The position numbers and the translations under genes were made by a program. A stretch of DNA of 64,000 bases from Bacillus infantis NRRL B-14911. GTDB lineage: Bacteria > Bacillota > Bacilli > Bacillales > Cytobacillaceae. How positions within the stretch are numbered: position 1 is the first letter of the stretch; every line of letters starts with the position of its first letter. Positions 35,317-43,096 of this stretch are shown here, piece by piece. The stretch spans positions 1,450,501 through 1,514,500 of the forward strand of contig NC_022524.1 of NCBI RefSeq assembly GCF_000473245.1, given 5' to 3'. Under the pieces are notes generated by a model that was not told the DNA's origin, searched no databases, and worked only from the letters and a program-made list of their open reading frames with translations.

Positions 35317-35439
35317 GCTCAAAAAGAAAGAAGCCATGCCGTGGATATTAGCAGTTCAGATAATGTGGAACAAATCTTAAATCACAGGCCTAATAAGATA
35401 CGTTTTCGTAACGTAAATAACAGGGGAATTAACAAACCG

Positions 35440-35467
35440 AAAAAGCTTGGGATATCCCAAGCTTTTT
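35440..35467 (+). terminator. Strong terminator downstream of the sugar ABC operon
   Basis: AAAAAGCTTGGGAT/ATCCCAAGCTTTTT is a perfect 28-bp palindrome followed by CTATTT. It can work on either strand. Confidence 0.85.
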
Positions 35468-35592
35468 CTATTTAATATGTTATTCTAATTTAATTTATGC
35501 ACCAAACGCTGAATAGTAGAAAAACCGAGGATTTCCCGTTATACTTTTGCATGCTTAAACAGTGAAACTAGGTTCCATGCTATTTGAAAATT

Positions 35593-35731
35593 ATAGAGGG
35601 ACAAATTCCCCTTATTTTGCATATAGTACTAAAAATAGCTTTAATAGAGGGATAAATTCCTCTTATTTGACTTGAAGGACGTGAAAACAGGTAGTTTTAC
35701 TTTGCATAGAGGGAGAAACTTCCCTTATTTT
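35593..35731. repeat. Three dispersed copies of a 26-bp intergenic repeat
   Basis: Copies at 35593-35618, 35644-35668 and 35706-35731 share ATAGAGGGA-N-AAA-TTCC(C/T)CTTATTT. A degenerate fourth (ACTCCCCTTATATTT) lies near 35768-35783. Each has imperfect inverted symmetry (GAGGGA/TTCCCCT). The surrounding region (35468-35888) contains nothing else I can support. Confidence 0.75.
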
Positions 35732-35888
35732 CTCCAAAAACACTATTAATCTGAATTTAACAGTAAATACTCCCCTTATATTTCTGTCACCGGTTACTGA
35801 CTCTTCATCTTCCCAACTTTCTTATCTGCTGGCATATATAGCCACTGCTACTTAACGCGGATGGCAAGCCTTCTTTCTTTATAATCAA

Positions 35889-36647
35889 TTAAGCCGGTGC
35901 CGGACAGGTGGTTTTCCAGACGCCTTTTACACAAACCTTATCCTTGGGCACATAGCAATCAATGATTGTTTTGCCGGCGCACAGCAGCCTGCCGACTGAA
36001 TATTGTGAGCCCGATGAACAGTAGCTGCCGACCAAATTGGCACATGGAAGAGAAACGCTCCCATTGGTATAGCTTGTACATTGCCAGCAAAGATAGTTGC
36101 TTCCGTTCACACCTTCTTCACCTGCAGGATTCCCGCTTTGCAGCCCCGCTGAACTGACCATGCTTTCTGCTTTTTCCTCCGTCTGCACGGCAAGTTCTGC
36201 GTATAAATCTGTCTCAGACACATCAATTGCAGTGGTGGTGCCGGTGGAGAGTTCTTCAAGATAGATAGCTTGATCTTTGAGAATGCTGCTATAGTCGATA
36301 ATATAAGCCTGCATATCATCATTGATGCTGTCATAAGCAAACGTAAGGATGGAGGAGAAACTGACAGTGGCTGCACCGCCTGCGGCAAGTGAAGCTTCTT
36401 CCTTATATTTAATCTCATACTGGACAATCCAGCCATACTGCTGGTCTTTTTCGTCTTTAAGCGGATTCAGGATATAAGGATCGTTTGAGAGAAAGTCATC
36501 TTTAAAGTCCTTATACTCTTCTGTCTTCTTTACGAGCTTAAGAAATTGTTCTTCAGAGGGAATCAGGCTGGCAGTTTCCGGCTGGGCAAAAGCAGAGGTG
36601 GAAAAAGAAAACAGGATGATAAGCAGAATCAGACCATATTTTTTCAT
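35889..36647 (-). CDS. Secreted protein with Cys-rich C-terminus
   Basis: A 252-residue protein. A signal peptide (KKYGLILLIILFSFSTSAFA) is followed by a domain of about 150 residues without cysteine, then a C-terminal segment of about 65 residues holding eight cysteines (CWQC pair, then six more, ending in TTCPAPA). Four disulphides are possible. The bipartite build recalls secreted precursors whose Cys-rich end is released, as in halocin-C8-like bacteriocins, but no processing site or immunity gene is obvious. I do not assign a family. The gene stands alone, with no recognisable secretion or maturation gene beside it. Confidence 0.8.
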   Translation of the reverse strand: MKKYGLILLIILFSFSTSAFAQPETASLIPSEEQFLKLVKKTEEYKDFKDDFLSNDPYILNPLKDEKDQQYGWIVQYEIKYKEEASLAAGGAATVSFSSILTFAYDSINDDMQAYIIDYSSILKDQAIYLEELSTGTTTAIDVSETDLYAELAVQTEEKAESMVSSAGLQSGNPAGEEGVNGSNYLCWQCTSYTNGSVSLPCANLVGSYCSSGSQYSVGRLLCAGKTIIDCYVPKDKVCVKGVWKTTCPAPA

Positions 36648-36792
36648 TCAGCAGTCCTCCAATAAGTTTTTCTTTTACTGTACCTTATATTTCCATTTGG
36701 AGATATGGGGAAAATTTATTAAAGGAAAAATGGTTCTATACTACTAAAGAGATCAGATGTGTCTTTTAATATCCCATTCCTGTTTTACCAAC

Positions 36793-36821
36793 AAAAAGCA
36801 CCCTGCGTAAACAGAGTGCTT
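36793..36821 (-). terminator. Terminator of the thiamine operon (after tatD)
   Basis: On the minus strand AAGCACTCTG and CAGGGTGCTT pair (one G-T) around TTTACG, followed by TTTTG. Confidence 0.8.
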
Positions 36822-36822
36822 C

Positions 36823-37593
36823 TCATATTCTATAAAAATCCCTGGTATTAGTCAGCAGGAGCGTATATACCTCCGGCAATGCCATTTTTTTGATTTCAGC
36901 GATTTTAGCTGCTGAACGATGGATCATGAGTGGTGAAGTCATTTGTTTATTGAAAGGCCCTTCGAATGGCCAGGGACCGTCTGTTTCTGCCATCACCTGC
37001 CTGATTGGATAGTCTTTTACCAGAGATTGAATTTCCCCTTCGTACAATACATCAGGAGTCACTGAGATGAAATAGCCATTGGCGGCCATTCGTTCAGCCG
37101 TAAGAGCTGAGCCTTTGAACCAATGAAAATGGGCTTTTTCAATAGAATACTTTTCAAGCAGGCTGCATACTATCTCTGCATCTTCATAGATGCTATGGAG
37201 GATGACGGGGAGCTGCCACTCCTTTGCTTTCTGGACAAACAGCTCCAGTATTTCAAGATAAGGTTCCAGGCCTATAAAGGAAGCACCCTGTTCTTGTCTT
37301 AAATAGTATGGAAGGCCGACCTCTCCGATGGCTATCATATTTTCTTTATGATCCCCCATCCAGCCTATCAGATCAGCAAGTTCTGCTTCAGGAGGGGGGA
37401 CCTGTTCCGGATGGTACCCAAAAGCCGGCTTTACCTTTGAAAACCTCTCTGCAAGGAGCAGGTTCTTTTTGCAGGAGCTGAGATCCCACGAGACAGTTAT
37501 GAGTGATTCGAGCTCCTGTATGCTGCAAATATTAGCAATATCCTGATCTGCATAGCGGTCCAGGTGGATATGGCTGTCAATAATCTTGTTCAT
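36823..37593 (-). CDS. TatD-family metal-dependent hydrolase
   Basis: A 256-residue amidohydrolase-fold protein. The metal-binding motif IDSHIHLDRY opens the protein, with GYHPEQVP, AIGEVGLPYY (conserved Glu), VILHSIYEDA, KAHFHWFKG and VMAETDGPWPF (late Asp) in order. The family contains 3'-5' exonucleases such as TatD and proteins of unknown hydrolytic role. ATG 37593 overlaps the ATPase stop by ATGA, so tatD is translated with the thiamine-precursor importer and lies under the TPP riboswitch. The longer in-frame start at 37641 lies within the ATPase gene. Confidence 0.88.
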   Translation of the reverse strand: MNKIIDSHIHLDRYADQDIANICSIQELESLITVSWDLSSCKKNLLLAERFSKVKPAFGYHPEQVPPPEAELADLIGWMGDHKENMIAIGEVGLPYYLRQEQGASFIGLEPYLEILELFVQKAKEWQLPVILHSIYEDAEIVCSLLEKYSIEKAHFHWFKGSALTAERMAANGYFISVTPDVLYEGEIQSLVKDYPIRQVMAETDGPWPFEGPFNKQMTSPLMIHRSAAKIAEIKKMALPEVYTLLLTNTRDFYRI

Positions 37594-38336
37594 CCTTTTT
37601 CCCTCTTTGGCCGCAGCGAATGATGGACCTTTCTTTTCCATTCCAGAAATTCCTCTTCCAGGAACAGTTCTTCTCTTCTTGGCCGGGAAAAAGGCACCGT
37701 AAATTCCGCTGCTGTATGGGCCGGCTTTTCTGATAAGACGATGATGCGATCTGACAGAAAAAGAGCTTCTTCTATATTATGAGTGATAAAGATGATGGCC
37801 GGCCGCTGCTCTTCCCAAATGGTCAGGAGCCACTTCTGCATATCAAGCCGCGTCAGTTCATCCAGCGCTGAAAAGGGCTCATCCAGGCAAAGAAGCTCCT
37901 GCGGGCTGAGCAGCGCCCTGATGAAGGAAGCGCGCTGCTTCATTCCGCCGGATAATTCATGCGGATAGGCATGCGCATACTGCCCGAGCCCTGCTTTATG
38001 TATCATTTCCATGGCTTTTTCCTTATCTGTTCTGCCTGTCAGTTCCTGTCCCAGAAGGACATTTTGCAAAACTGTCCTCCACGGAAGAAGGGAAGGGGTC
38101 TGCGGCATATAACTCATGAAACCTTTTTGGCCATTGATCGATTGGCCGTTCATCTGGATGCTTCCTTCATCGGGTAGAAGCAGTCCCCCAATCAGATTGA
38201 AAATGGTGCTTTTTCCGCTTCCCGAAGGCCCGAGAAGGGAGACGAATTCACCTTCATTAACTTCAAGGCTTAAGTTATTAAGGACCATCTGTTCCCCAAA
38301 AGATTTTGATATATTATCCAGGTGCAGGAGATTCAT
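37590..38336 (-). CDS. thiZ: ABC transporter ATPase for a thiamine precursor
   Basis: A 248-residue nitrate/taurine/thiamine-precursor type ABC ATPase. Walker A GPSGSGKST, Q-loop YMPQTPSLLPWR, signature LSGGMKQRASF, Walker B LLCLDEPFSALD and the switch His in FITHN are intact. It would energise import of a pyrimidine (HMP or formyl-aminopyrimidine) together with ThiX and ThiY. The start overlaps the permease stop by 4 bp, and the stop overlaps tatD by 4 bp. Confidence 0.9.
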   Translation of the reverse strand: MNLLHLDNISKSFGEQMVLNNLSLEVNEGEFVSLLGPSGSGKSTIFNLIGGLLLPDEGSIQMNGQSINGQKGFMSYMPQTPSLLPWRTVLQNVLLGQELTGRTDKEKAMEMIHKAGLGQYAHAYPHELSGGMKQRASFIRALLSPQELLCLDEPFSALDELTRLDMQKWLLTIWEEQRPAIIFITHNIEEALFLSDRIIVLSEKPAHTAAEFTVPFSRPRREELFLEEEFLEWKRKVHHSLRPKREKG

Positions 38337-39097
38337 TTTATCTGCTCCTTTTTATTCCATTTTAAAAGCAGGCTCTCTGCCAAAAGGATTGCTCCGAAGA
38401 AAATCAGGCTTAGTATCATAATGGCAAATATGGCTACAAAAACACGGTCTGTCCGGAAGGAGGAGGAGGCGAGAGTCATAAAAACGCCTATCCCTTTTTC
38501 CGAACCGAGCCATTCTGAGATGACAGCGCCCATAACACTGTAGGTGGCCGAGATTTTCAGCCCTGAAAATAGCGAGGGCAGGGAGCCGGGCCATTCCAGC
38601 TTCCAGAACAGCTGCCTTTTGGTGGCTCCTGACATGGCCATATAATGCTTAAGCTCGGCTGGAACCTGCCTGAAACCGTCCAAAGCTGCCACAGTGATTG
38701 GAAAAAAACAGACAAGAATAATGACAATAAATTTCGGCAGCAGCCCAAACCCGAACCAGATGACAAGGAGAGGGGCAAGGACGATGACAGGGACATTCTG
38801 GGATAGTATCAGCAGCGGGTAAACAGATTCCCTTACAGCCGGCAGACGGTGAAGGATGATGGCCGCGGTGAGCCCGAAAACAGTCCCCAGTGCAAAGCCG
38901 GCCAGTGATAATAGCACAGTTGACGCCAGGTGGCCGGAAAAACGGGCCCAGCTTTCCACAGATTCAGCCATGATGTCAGAGGGCGGCGGCAGGAGCCAGG
39001 CAGGGACTTCTGCCAGCCTTACTGCTGCTTCCCAGAGAATGAACAAAAGGAGGAGAACCGCTGCCGGCTTCCATCCTTTTACAGCCACTTTCTTCAT
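38333..39097 (-). CDS. thiX: ABC transporter permease for a thiamine precursor
   Basis: A 254-residue membrane protein with about six helices. The EAA loop is MAMSGATKRQLFWKLEWPGS, and LEGxxx-type helices such as VIVLAPLLVIWFGFGLLP are typical of SsuC/ThiX permeases. It overlaps both neighbours by ATGA, placing it in the TPP-controlled operon between the MTH1187-type gene and the ATPase gene. Confidence 0.9.
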   Translation of the reverse strand: MKKVAVKGWKPAAVLLLLFILWEAAVRLAEVPAWLLPPPSDIMAESVESWARFSGHLASTVLLSLAGFALGTVFGLTAAIILHRLPAVRESVYPLLILSQNVPVIVLAPLLVIWFGFGLLPKFIVIILVCFFPITVAALDGFRQVPAELKHYMAMSGATKRQLFWKLEWPGSLPSLFSGLKISATYSVMGAVISEWLGSEKGIGVFMTLASSSFRTDRVFVAIFAIMILSLIFFGAILLAESLLLKWNKKEQIK

Positions 39098-39384
39098 TTG
39101 TATTTATCCGTCAGGTCATCCATCGTGATCCCATCAGGCTGAAACAGAATTTTGACTTGAGAAATCACATTTTTGCTTCCCATTGCAATCATTCTTTCAT
39201 TCATCCTTGCGATGATCCGGAATAGCTCTTCAAGCTCGCCTTCCATCGTTGTCTCCAGTGGATGGACCTCGTATTTCACTCCGGATTCTGCAATGATTTT
39301 AATTGCTTCATCTACATATGGAATAACATCTTCCCCGTTTTTTGTTTTAGGTATAATCTGAATGCTGATCAGTGTACTGGCCAT
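39094..39384 (-). CDS. MTH1187-family thiamine-binding protein
   Basis: A 96-residue ferredoxin-like protein of the DUF77/MTH1187 family. It shows an N-terminal strand STLISIQIIPKTK, KYEVHPLETTMEGELEELF and a C-terminal helix after VKILFQPDG. Members bind thiamine or pyrimidine and are often encoded with thiXYZ, as here. It may act as a cytoplasmic thiamine carrier or sensor. AGGAGG precedes the ATG. Its stop overlaps thiX by ATGA. Confidence 0.88.
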   Translation of the reverse strand: MASTLISIQIIPKTKNGEDVIPYVDEAIKIIAESGVKYEVHPLETTMEGELEELFRIIARMNERMIAMGSKNVISQVKILFQPDGITMDDLTDKYK

Positions 39385-39395
39385 TATGGTTCCTC

Positions 39396-40394
39396 CTATT
39401 CTGGCAAAAATTCATTGGTAAAAGCTTTTTCAGCGTCCAGCTCGCTGTCCAGCAGTTTATTTTCATACATCCATTGGGCATAGTTTTCCCAAACCTCTAT
39501 ACTCTGTTCTCCCCATTGTTCTGCATCATCCTGATATTTTGGAGACAGCCATTCCTGGCTTTTCTTGACCAGCTCGGCGTCTAAATCAGGTGCAGCCTCA
39601 AGCAGGATATCAGCAGCTTCTTCCGGATTCTTGATTGCAAACTGATAGCCCTGTGATGCTGCTTTTACAAAGGCTCTGACAGTATCAGGACTATTTTTGA
39701 TCATTTTCTCATTTGTAGCCAGAACAGGTGTATAATAATCGAGTTTATCGGAATAGTCGGTAAGGTAGACCATATTCAGATCTTCTCCGCGAAGCTCCGC
39801 CTCGACGCCAGTCCACCCATAATAAATCCAGGCAAAATCGATATCCCTTTTAACAGCTGTAAAGAAATCGGCATCCCCCATGTTAACAAAGGAAACATCA
39901 GAGACATCTGCATTTTCCTGCTTCATTAATGAGGCGATAACAGATTCCTCAACAGGCGATCCCCAGCCTCCATATTTTTTCCCGGCAAAATCCTTTGGCG
40001 AGTCGATATTTTTTGCTGCAGGAGAAGCAAAGCCGGACGTATTATGCTGTATGACGGCGGCTACCGACACAAGCGGGACACCCTGAACCCGTGCCTGTGT
40101 AATACTTTCCTGATAGCTGACGCCAAAGTCGGCCTTACCGGAAGCAACCAGCTGGTCTGCTCCAGCGTCACCAGGCATGATGATTTCTGCATCAAGGCCA
40201 TTTTCTTTGAAAAAATTCTTTGCTTTGGCAGCGTAAAGTCCAGTGTGATTAGTATTTGGTGTCCAGTCAAGGACAACCGTTATCTTTTCCAGGTCCTGCC
40301 CTTTATCAGCTTGTCTTTCTTCCTGACCAGTCTGTCCTCCGGTGCAGCCGGCAAGCAGGCAGACAGTGCACAATGCGCTGAGCCATTTCTTCAT
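39396..40394 (-). CDS. thiY: NMT1/THI5-like substrate-binding lipoprotein
   Basis: A 332-residue solute-binding protein. The signal peptide ends in the lipobox LLAGC. VVLDWTPNTNHTGLYAAKAKNFF and QLVASGKADFGVSYQES are signatures of the NMT1/THI5-like HMP-type binders. ATG 40394 is 7 nt from GGAGG; the TTG 6 bp upstream is too close to it. It is the first gene behind the TPP riboswitch (about 120 nt from its terminator) and delivers the precursor to ThiX. Confidence 0.92.
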   Translation of the reverse strand: MKKWLSALCTVCLLAGCTGGQTGQEERQADKGQDLEKITVVLDWTPNTNHTGLYAAKAKNFFKENGLDAEIIMPGDAGADQLVASGKADFGVSYQESITQARVQGVPLVSVAAVIQHNTSGFASPAAKNIDSPKDFAGKKYGGWGSPVEESVIASLMKQENADVSDVSFVNMGDADFFTAVKRDIDFAWIYYGWTGVEAELRGEDLNMVYLTDYSDKLDYYTPVLATNEKMIKNSPDTVRAFVKAASQGYQFAIKNPEEAADILLEAAPDLDAELVKKSQEWLSPKYQDDAEQWGEQSIEVWENYAQWMYENKLLDSELDAEKAFTNEFLPE

Positions 40395-40510
40395 GATCAA
40401 TCCTCCATGCTGTTTCTGATATTATTCCAAAAAGACCGCCGGTTAATGGCATAAACTAATTCTGGACAACCGCGGGCGGAGGTGCTGTTCCTTTATATCC
40501 CGATGCAAAC

Positions 40511-40542
40511 AAAAAAGCGCCCGGATTTCAGAACCCGTGCGC
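40511..40542 (-). terminator. Expression-platform terminator of the TPP riboswitch
   Basis: On the minus strand GCGC-A-CGGGTT pairs with AATCCG-G-GCGC (one mismatch, one G-T) and is followed by TTTTTTG. It lies between the aptamer and thiY, so TPP binding is expected to cause termination. Confidence 0.85.
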
Positions 40543-40571
40543 AATAAAAAACATTCATCAATTAAGAATAT

Positions 40572-40657
40572 GTTTCCTACGCTGGCATCTCTCCAGATCA
40601 GGTTCAAAGGGTCCTTTATTGTAAAAATAAAGTCTCAACCGTGCCCGGTTCCCCCAC
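40572..40657 (-). promoter_or_regulatory. TPP riboswitch aptamer (THI element)
   Basis: On the minus strand, GTGGGGGAACCGGGCACGG, then TTGAGA, an AT-rich P3 extension, ACCCTTTGAACCTGATCTGG and GCCAGCGTAGGAAAC. These are the conserved THI-box parts in the correct order. It controls thiY-MTH1187-thiX-thiZ-tatD. Confidence 0.95.
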
Positions 40658-40901
40658 AATTCTCTCCTATTTACAGCCGCATAAAGCAGCCGGTCCGTTC
40701 AGAGCTCCCGCATTCATCCGGGAATCATGGTCCATTATAACAGATATTCTCTGCAATGGCATTGAAACAGCTTTCTTCCGGAAAATTCGGAGTTATCCCT
40801 ATATATCCCTGTGCTGCCATGGAAAGAATTAAGTTTGGAACTGAATCTTTATCTGTGATAGGGTAAGGAATGTTGAAAAAAGATTGAATGGAGGAGAAGA
40901 C

Positions 40902-41540
40902 ATGAAATATCTTGCCTTAATGATTGCTGCATTCATGCTGATCTCATTCCAGATTGTCCAAAATCCCGGAAAACAAGCATTTGCCAAGACGATTGATAAT
41001 GTCGATATATATACTGTAAAAGAAGAGGATAGCCTTTCGAAGCTCAGCAGGCAATTTGGTGTGGCTGCAGAGGATATACAGAAGGCTAATTATAAAAAGG
41101 ATGAAAAGATATTTGCCGGAGATAAGCTCATCATTCCGTCTGCTCCAAAGAAAAAGAAGCGGATAACAGAACAAAAGGTCAGCTTATCTAAAGGAGAAAA
41201 AGATCTTTTGGCAAGGCTTGTGCATGCGGAGGCAAAAGGTGAGCCGCATGCCGGAAAAGTCGCTGTGGCTGAAGTGGTCCTCAATAGAATGAAGGACGAA
41301 AAATTTCCGGACACAGTCAAAGAAGTTATTTACGAAGACAGGCAATTTGAGCCTGTGGACAATGGGATGATCAATAAACCGGCAGGGAAGGATTCACAGA
41401 AAGCAGTCCAGGAGGCATTGACTGAAGAAAGAAAAGACGGTGAGTCCCTGTTTTTCTTTAATCCTGACCAGACTAACAGCAAATGGCTCCGCACAAGGGC
41501 CGTTACAAAAGAAATCGGCAACCACCGGTTTGCGAAATAG
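40902..41540 (+). CDS. LysM and SleB-type cell wall hydrolase
   Basis: A 212-residue exported protein. The signal peptide (about 1-26) is followed by a LysM domain (YTVKEEDSLSKLSRQFGVAA, about 33-78), a Lys-rich linker and a Hydrolase_2/SleB domain (ARLVHAEAKGEPHAGKVAVA, then VVLNRMKDEKFPDTV and FEPVDNG). The Glu in HAEAKGEP is the likely catalytic acid. SleB-like enzymes cleave peptidoglycan or spore cortex. GGAGGAG before ATG 40902 supports this start over the ATG at 40884. Confidence 0.9.
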   Translation: MKYLALMIAAFMLISFQIVQNPGKQAFAKTIDNVDIYTVKEEDSLSKLSRQFGVAAEDIQKANYKKDEKIFAGDKLIIPSAPKKKKRITEQKVSLSKGEKDLLARLVHAEAKGEPHAGKVAVAEVVLNRMKDEKFPDTVKEVIYEDRQFEPVDNGMINKPAGKDSQKAVQEALTEERKDGESLFFFNPDQTNSKWLRTRAVTKEIGNHRFAK

Positions 41541-41548
41541 AATAAAGA

Positions 41549-41578
41549 AAAAACTCTTGTTGCTATACAAGAGTTTTT
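41549..41578. terminator. Bidirectional terminator between SleB-like and YkvA genes
   Basis: AAAAACTCTTGT and ACAAGAGTTTTT form a 12-bp stem with a 6-nt loop. The last codons of the YkvA gene lie inside it. Confidence 0.85.
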
Positions 41579-42009
41579 TTGCTGTCTTCTTCCATATCTA
41601 TAATATTGTCTGGCTGTGTTTCTCTCCATAGCTTAAATCTTTCAAGCTCATTGGCGATTTGCTTGATGATAAAGCCGATGATTGCGGCATCATCCAATAT
41701 GCCGATTCCGGCAAGAAAGTCGGGGACAAGATCCAGGGGAGACACAAAATAGAGAATGCCAGCAATGACCGTAACAGCTGTTTTTGCAGAAATGTCCCTA
41801 TACTGTCCCTTTGAGTAGGCTTTAATGAGTTCAAACAGGAGCTGAAGCTTGTCCCATACTTCAGATAGGGAATTTTTCCTGGAATCGGCTTTTTTGCTTG
41901 CTTTGGAAAGAAGCCCGCTTGTTTTGCCCGGATCATTTAAGTATTTTGCAGCGCGGCTCTCATATTTTTTATACTCCTTTTCGTAATCTTCCTTTTTGAA
42001 AGTCTTCAT
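41563..42009 (-). CDS. YkvA-family (DUF1232) membrane protein
   Basis: A 148-residue protein. A charged N-terminal half is followed by the DUF1232 signature YFVSPLDLVPDFLAGIGILDDA and a second hydrophobic helix. The function is not known. ATG 42009 is 8 nt from AAGGA; the ATG 9 bp upstream is too close to that site. It is divergent from the sirtuin gene. Confidence 0.85.
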   Translation of the reverse strand: MKTFKKEDYEKEYKKYESRAAKYLNDPGKTSGLLSKASKKADSRKNSLSEVWDKLQLLFELIKAYSKGQYRDISAKTAVTVIAGILYFVSPLDLVPDFLAGIGILDDAAIIGFIIKQIANELERFKLWRETQPDNIIDMEEDSKKTLV

Positions 42010-42115
42010 ATATAACATCCTTCCGGTTAAAAGATTCTTTTTTATACTTTTATCCCATTTTCGGATGGTTGAACCCCGGAAAAGTTTATAATAGAGAAAA
42101 AAGCGAGGTGTCCTT

Positions 42116-42838
42116 ATGCTTTTAGAGTGGCTGAAAGAGTCAAGCTATACGGTTATATTGACTGGTGCAGGCATGTCAACAGAAAGCGGGCTGCCTGATT
42201 TCCGGTCTGCAGGAAGCGGGTTAACGAATACAGTGGATTATGGGAAAATTGCCAGTACAGAAGCTCTCAACCATCATGTCAGCGAATTCATTGAATTTTA
42301 TCGCCGCAGAGTTATGGGGCTGAAGGAATGCAGTCCCCATGCAGGGCATTATATATTGGCAGACTGGGAAAGGAGGGGAATTGTCCAAAGCATCATTACA
42401 CAGAATGTAGACGGTTTTCATCAGGCGGCAGGAAGCAGAAATGTGGCTGAACTGCATGGTACACTGCAGCAGGTCCATTGCCAGACATGCGGGAAAATAT
42501 TTCCGAATGATGAATACATAGATGAGCATTTCCGGTGCAGTGATTGCGGGGGGATTTTGCGGCCGTCCATCGTCCTTTTTGGGGAGATGCTCCCCGAGGA
42601 AGCTATTGATTTTGCTGCTGCAGAGTCAGAGAAAGCTGATCTTTTCATTGTCCTTGGCTCATCCCTCTCTGTCACTCCTGCCAATCAGTTTCCGCTCATT
42701 GCCAAGCAGTGTGGTGCAAAACTGGTTATCATTAATATGGATCCTACTGATTTGGACCTTTACGCGGACAAAGTCATTAACGGAGAAAAAGCTGGAGAAT
42801 TGCTGAAAGAGCTTGATGCAGAAATAGGAAAAATGTGA
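42116..42838 (+). CDS. cobB: NAD-dependent protein deacylase (sirtuin)
   Basis: A 240-residue Sir2 protein. NAD-binding TGAGMSTESGLPDFRS, catalytic TQNVDGFHQAAGS with LHGT (His acid/base), a four-Cys zinc site (CQTCGK...CSDCGG), VVLFGEMLPE-like VLFGEMLPEEA, and VLGSSLSVTPANQ are all intact. It removes acyl groups from lysines at the cost of NAD. B. subtilis has the related SrtN. GAGGTG precedes the ATG. Confidence 0.94.
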   Translation: MLLEWLKESSYTVILTGAGMSTESGLPDFRSAGSGLTNTVDYGKIASTEALNHHVSEFIEFYRRRVMGLKECSPHAGHYILADWERRGIVQSIITQNVDGFHQAAGSRNVAELHGTLQQVHCQTCGKIFPNDEYIDEHFRCSDCGGILRPSIVLFGEMLPEEAIDFAAAESEKADLFIVLGSSLSVTPANQFPLIAKQCGAKLVIINMDPTDLDLYADKVINGEKAGELLKELDAEIGKM

Positions 42839-42868
42839 AGCCTCCCATTACATTGGAGGCTTTTTTTA
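42838..42868 (+). terminator. Terminator after the sirtuin gene
   Basis: GCCTCC (42840-42845) and GGAGGC (42855-42860), followed by a run of seven T. Confidence 0.9.
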
Positions 42869-42897
42869 TTTTAAAATTTTTCTAGTATAATAAATGA

Positions 42898-42926
42898 TTG
42901 ACTGTCATGTATATACAAGATATAAT
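42898..42926 (+). promoter_or_regulatory. treP: SigA promoter of the tre operon
   Basis: TTGACT (42898-42903), 17-nt spacer, TATAAT (42921-42926). An operator lies in the spacer. Confidence 0.85.
42906..42919 (+). promoter_or_regulatory. TreR-like operator 1
   Basis: CATGTATATACAAG, resembling the B. subtilis TreR site (core TTGTATATACAA). It lies between -35 and -10, where a bound repressor would block polymerase. Confidence 0.75.
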
Positions 42927-42939
42927 GAAAACGTAAACA
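42926..42939 (+). promoter_or_regulatory. cre site (CcpA catabolite repression)
   Basis: TGAAAACGTAAACA fits the cre consensus TGWAANCGNTNWCA at all fixed positions but one. It covers the expected transcription start of treP. Confidence 0.7.
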
Positions 42940-42940
42940 C

Positions 42941-42954
42941 CATGTATATACAAG
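42941..42954 (+). promoter_or_regulatory. TreR-like operator 2
   Basis: A second identical CATGTATATACAAG, 35 bp after the first and just downstream of the promoter. Confidence 0.75.
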
Positions 42955-43096
42955 TTTTCTTTGGAGTGAATACTTAATGAGCTGACTTTGCAGCAAAGGA
43001 TAAATTTGCAAGAAGGGCAGATAATATGAAGTATATGAGCTCCCGGCCGCATTTTTTTTTGCTTGCTGTTGAAAACGGTAACAGGAGGAGAGAAGC

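Noticed and set aside
35162-35440. M-box magnesium riboswitch
   Set aside because: Short segments look alike, but conserved blocks are in the wrong order and no transporter gene follows on the plus strand.
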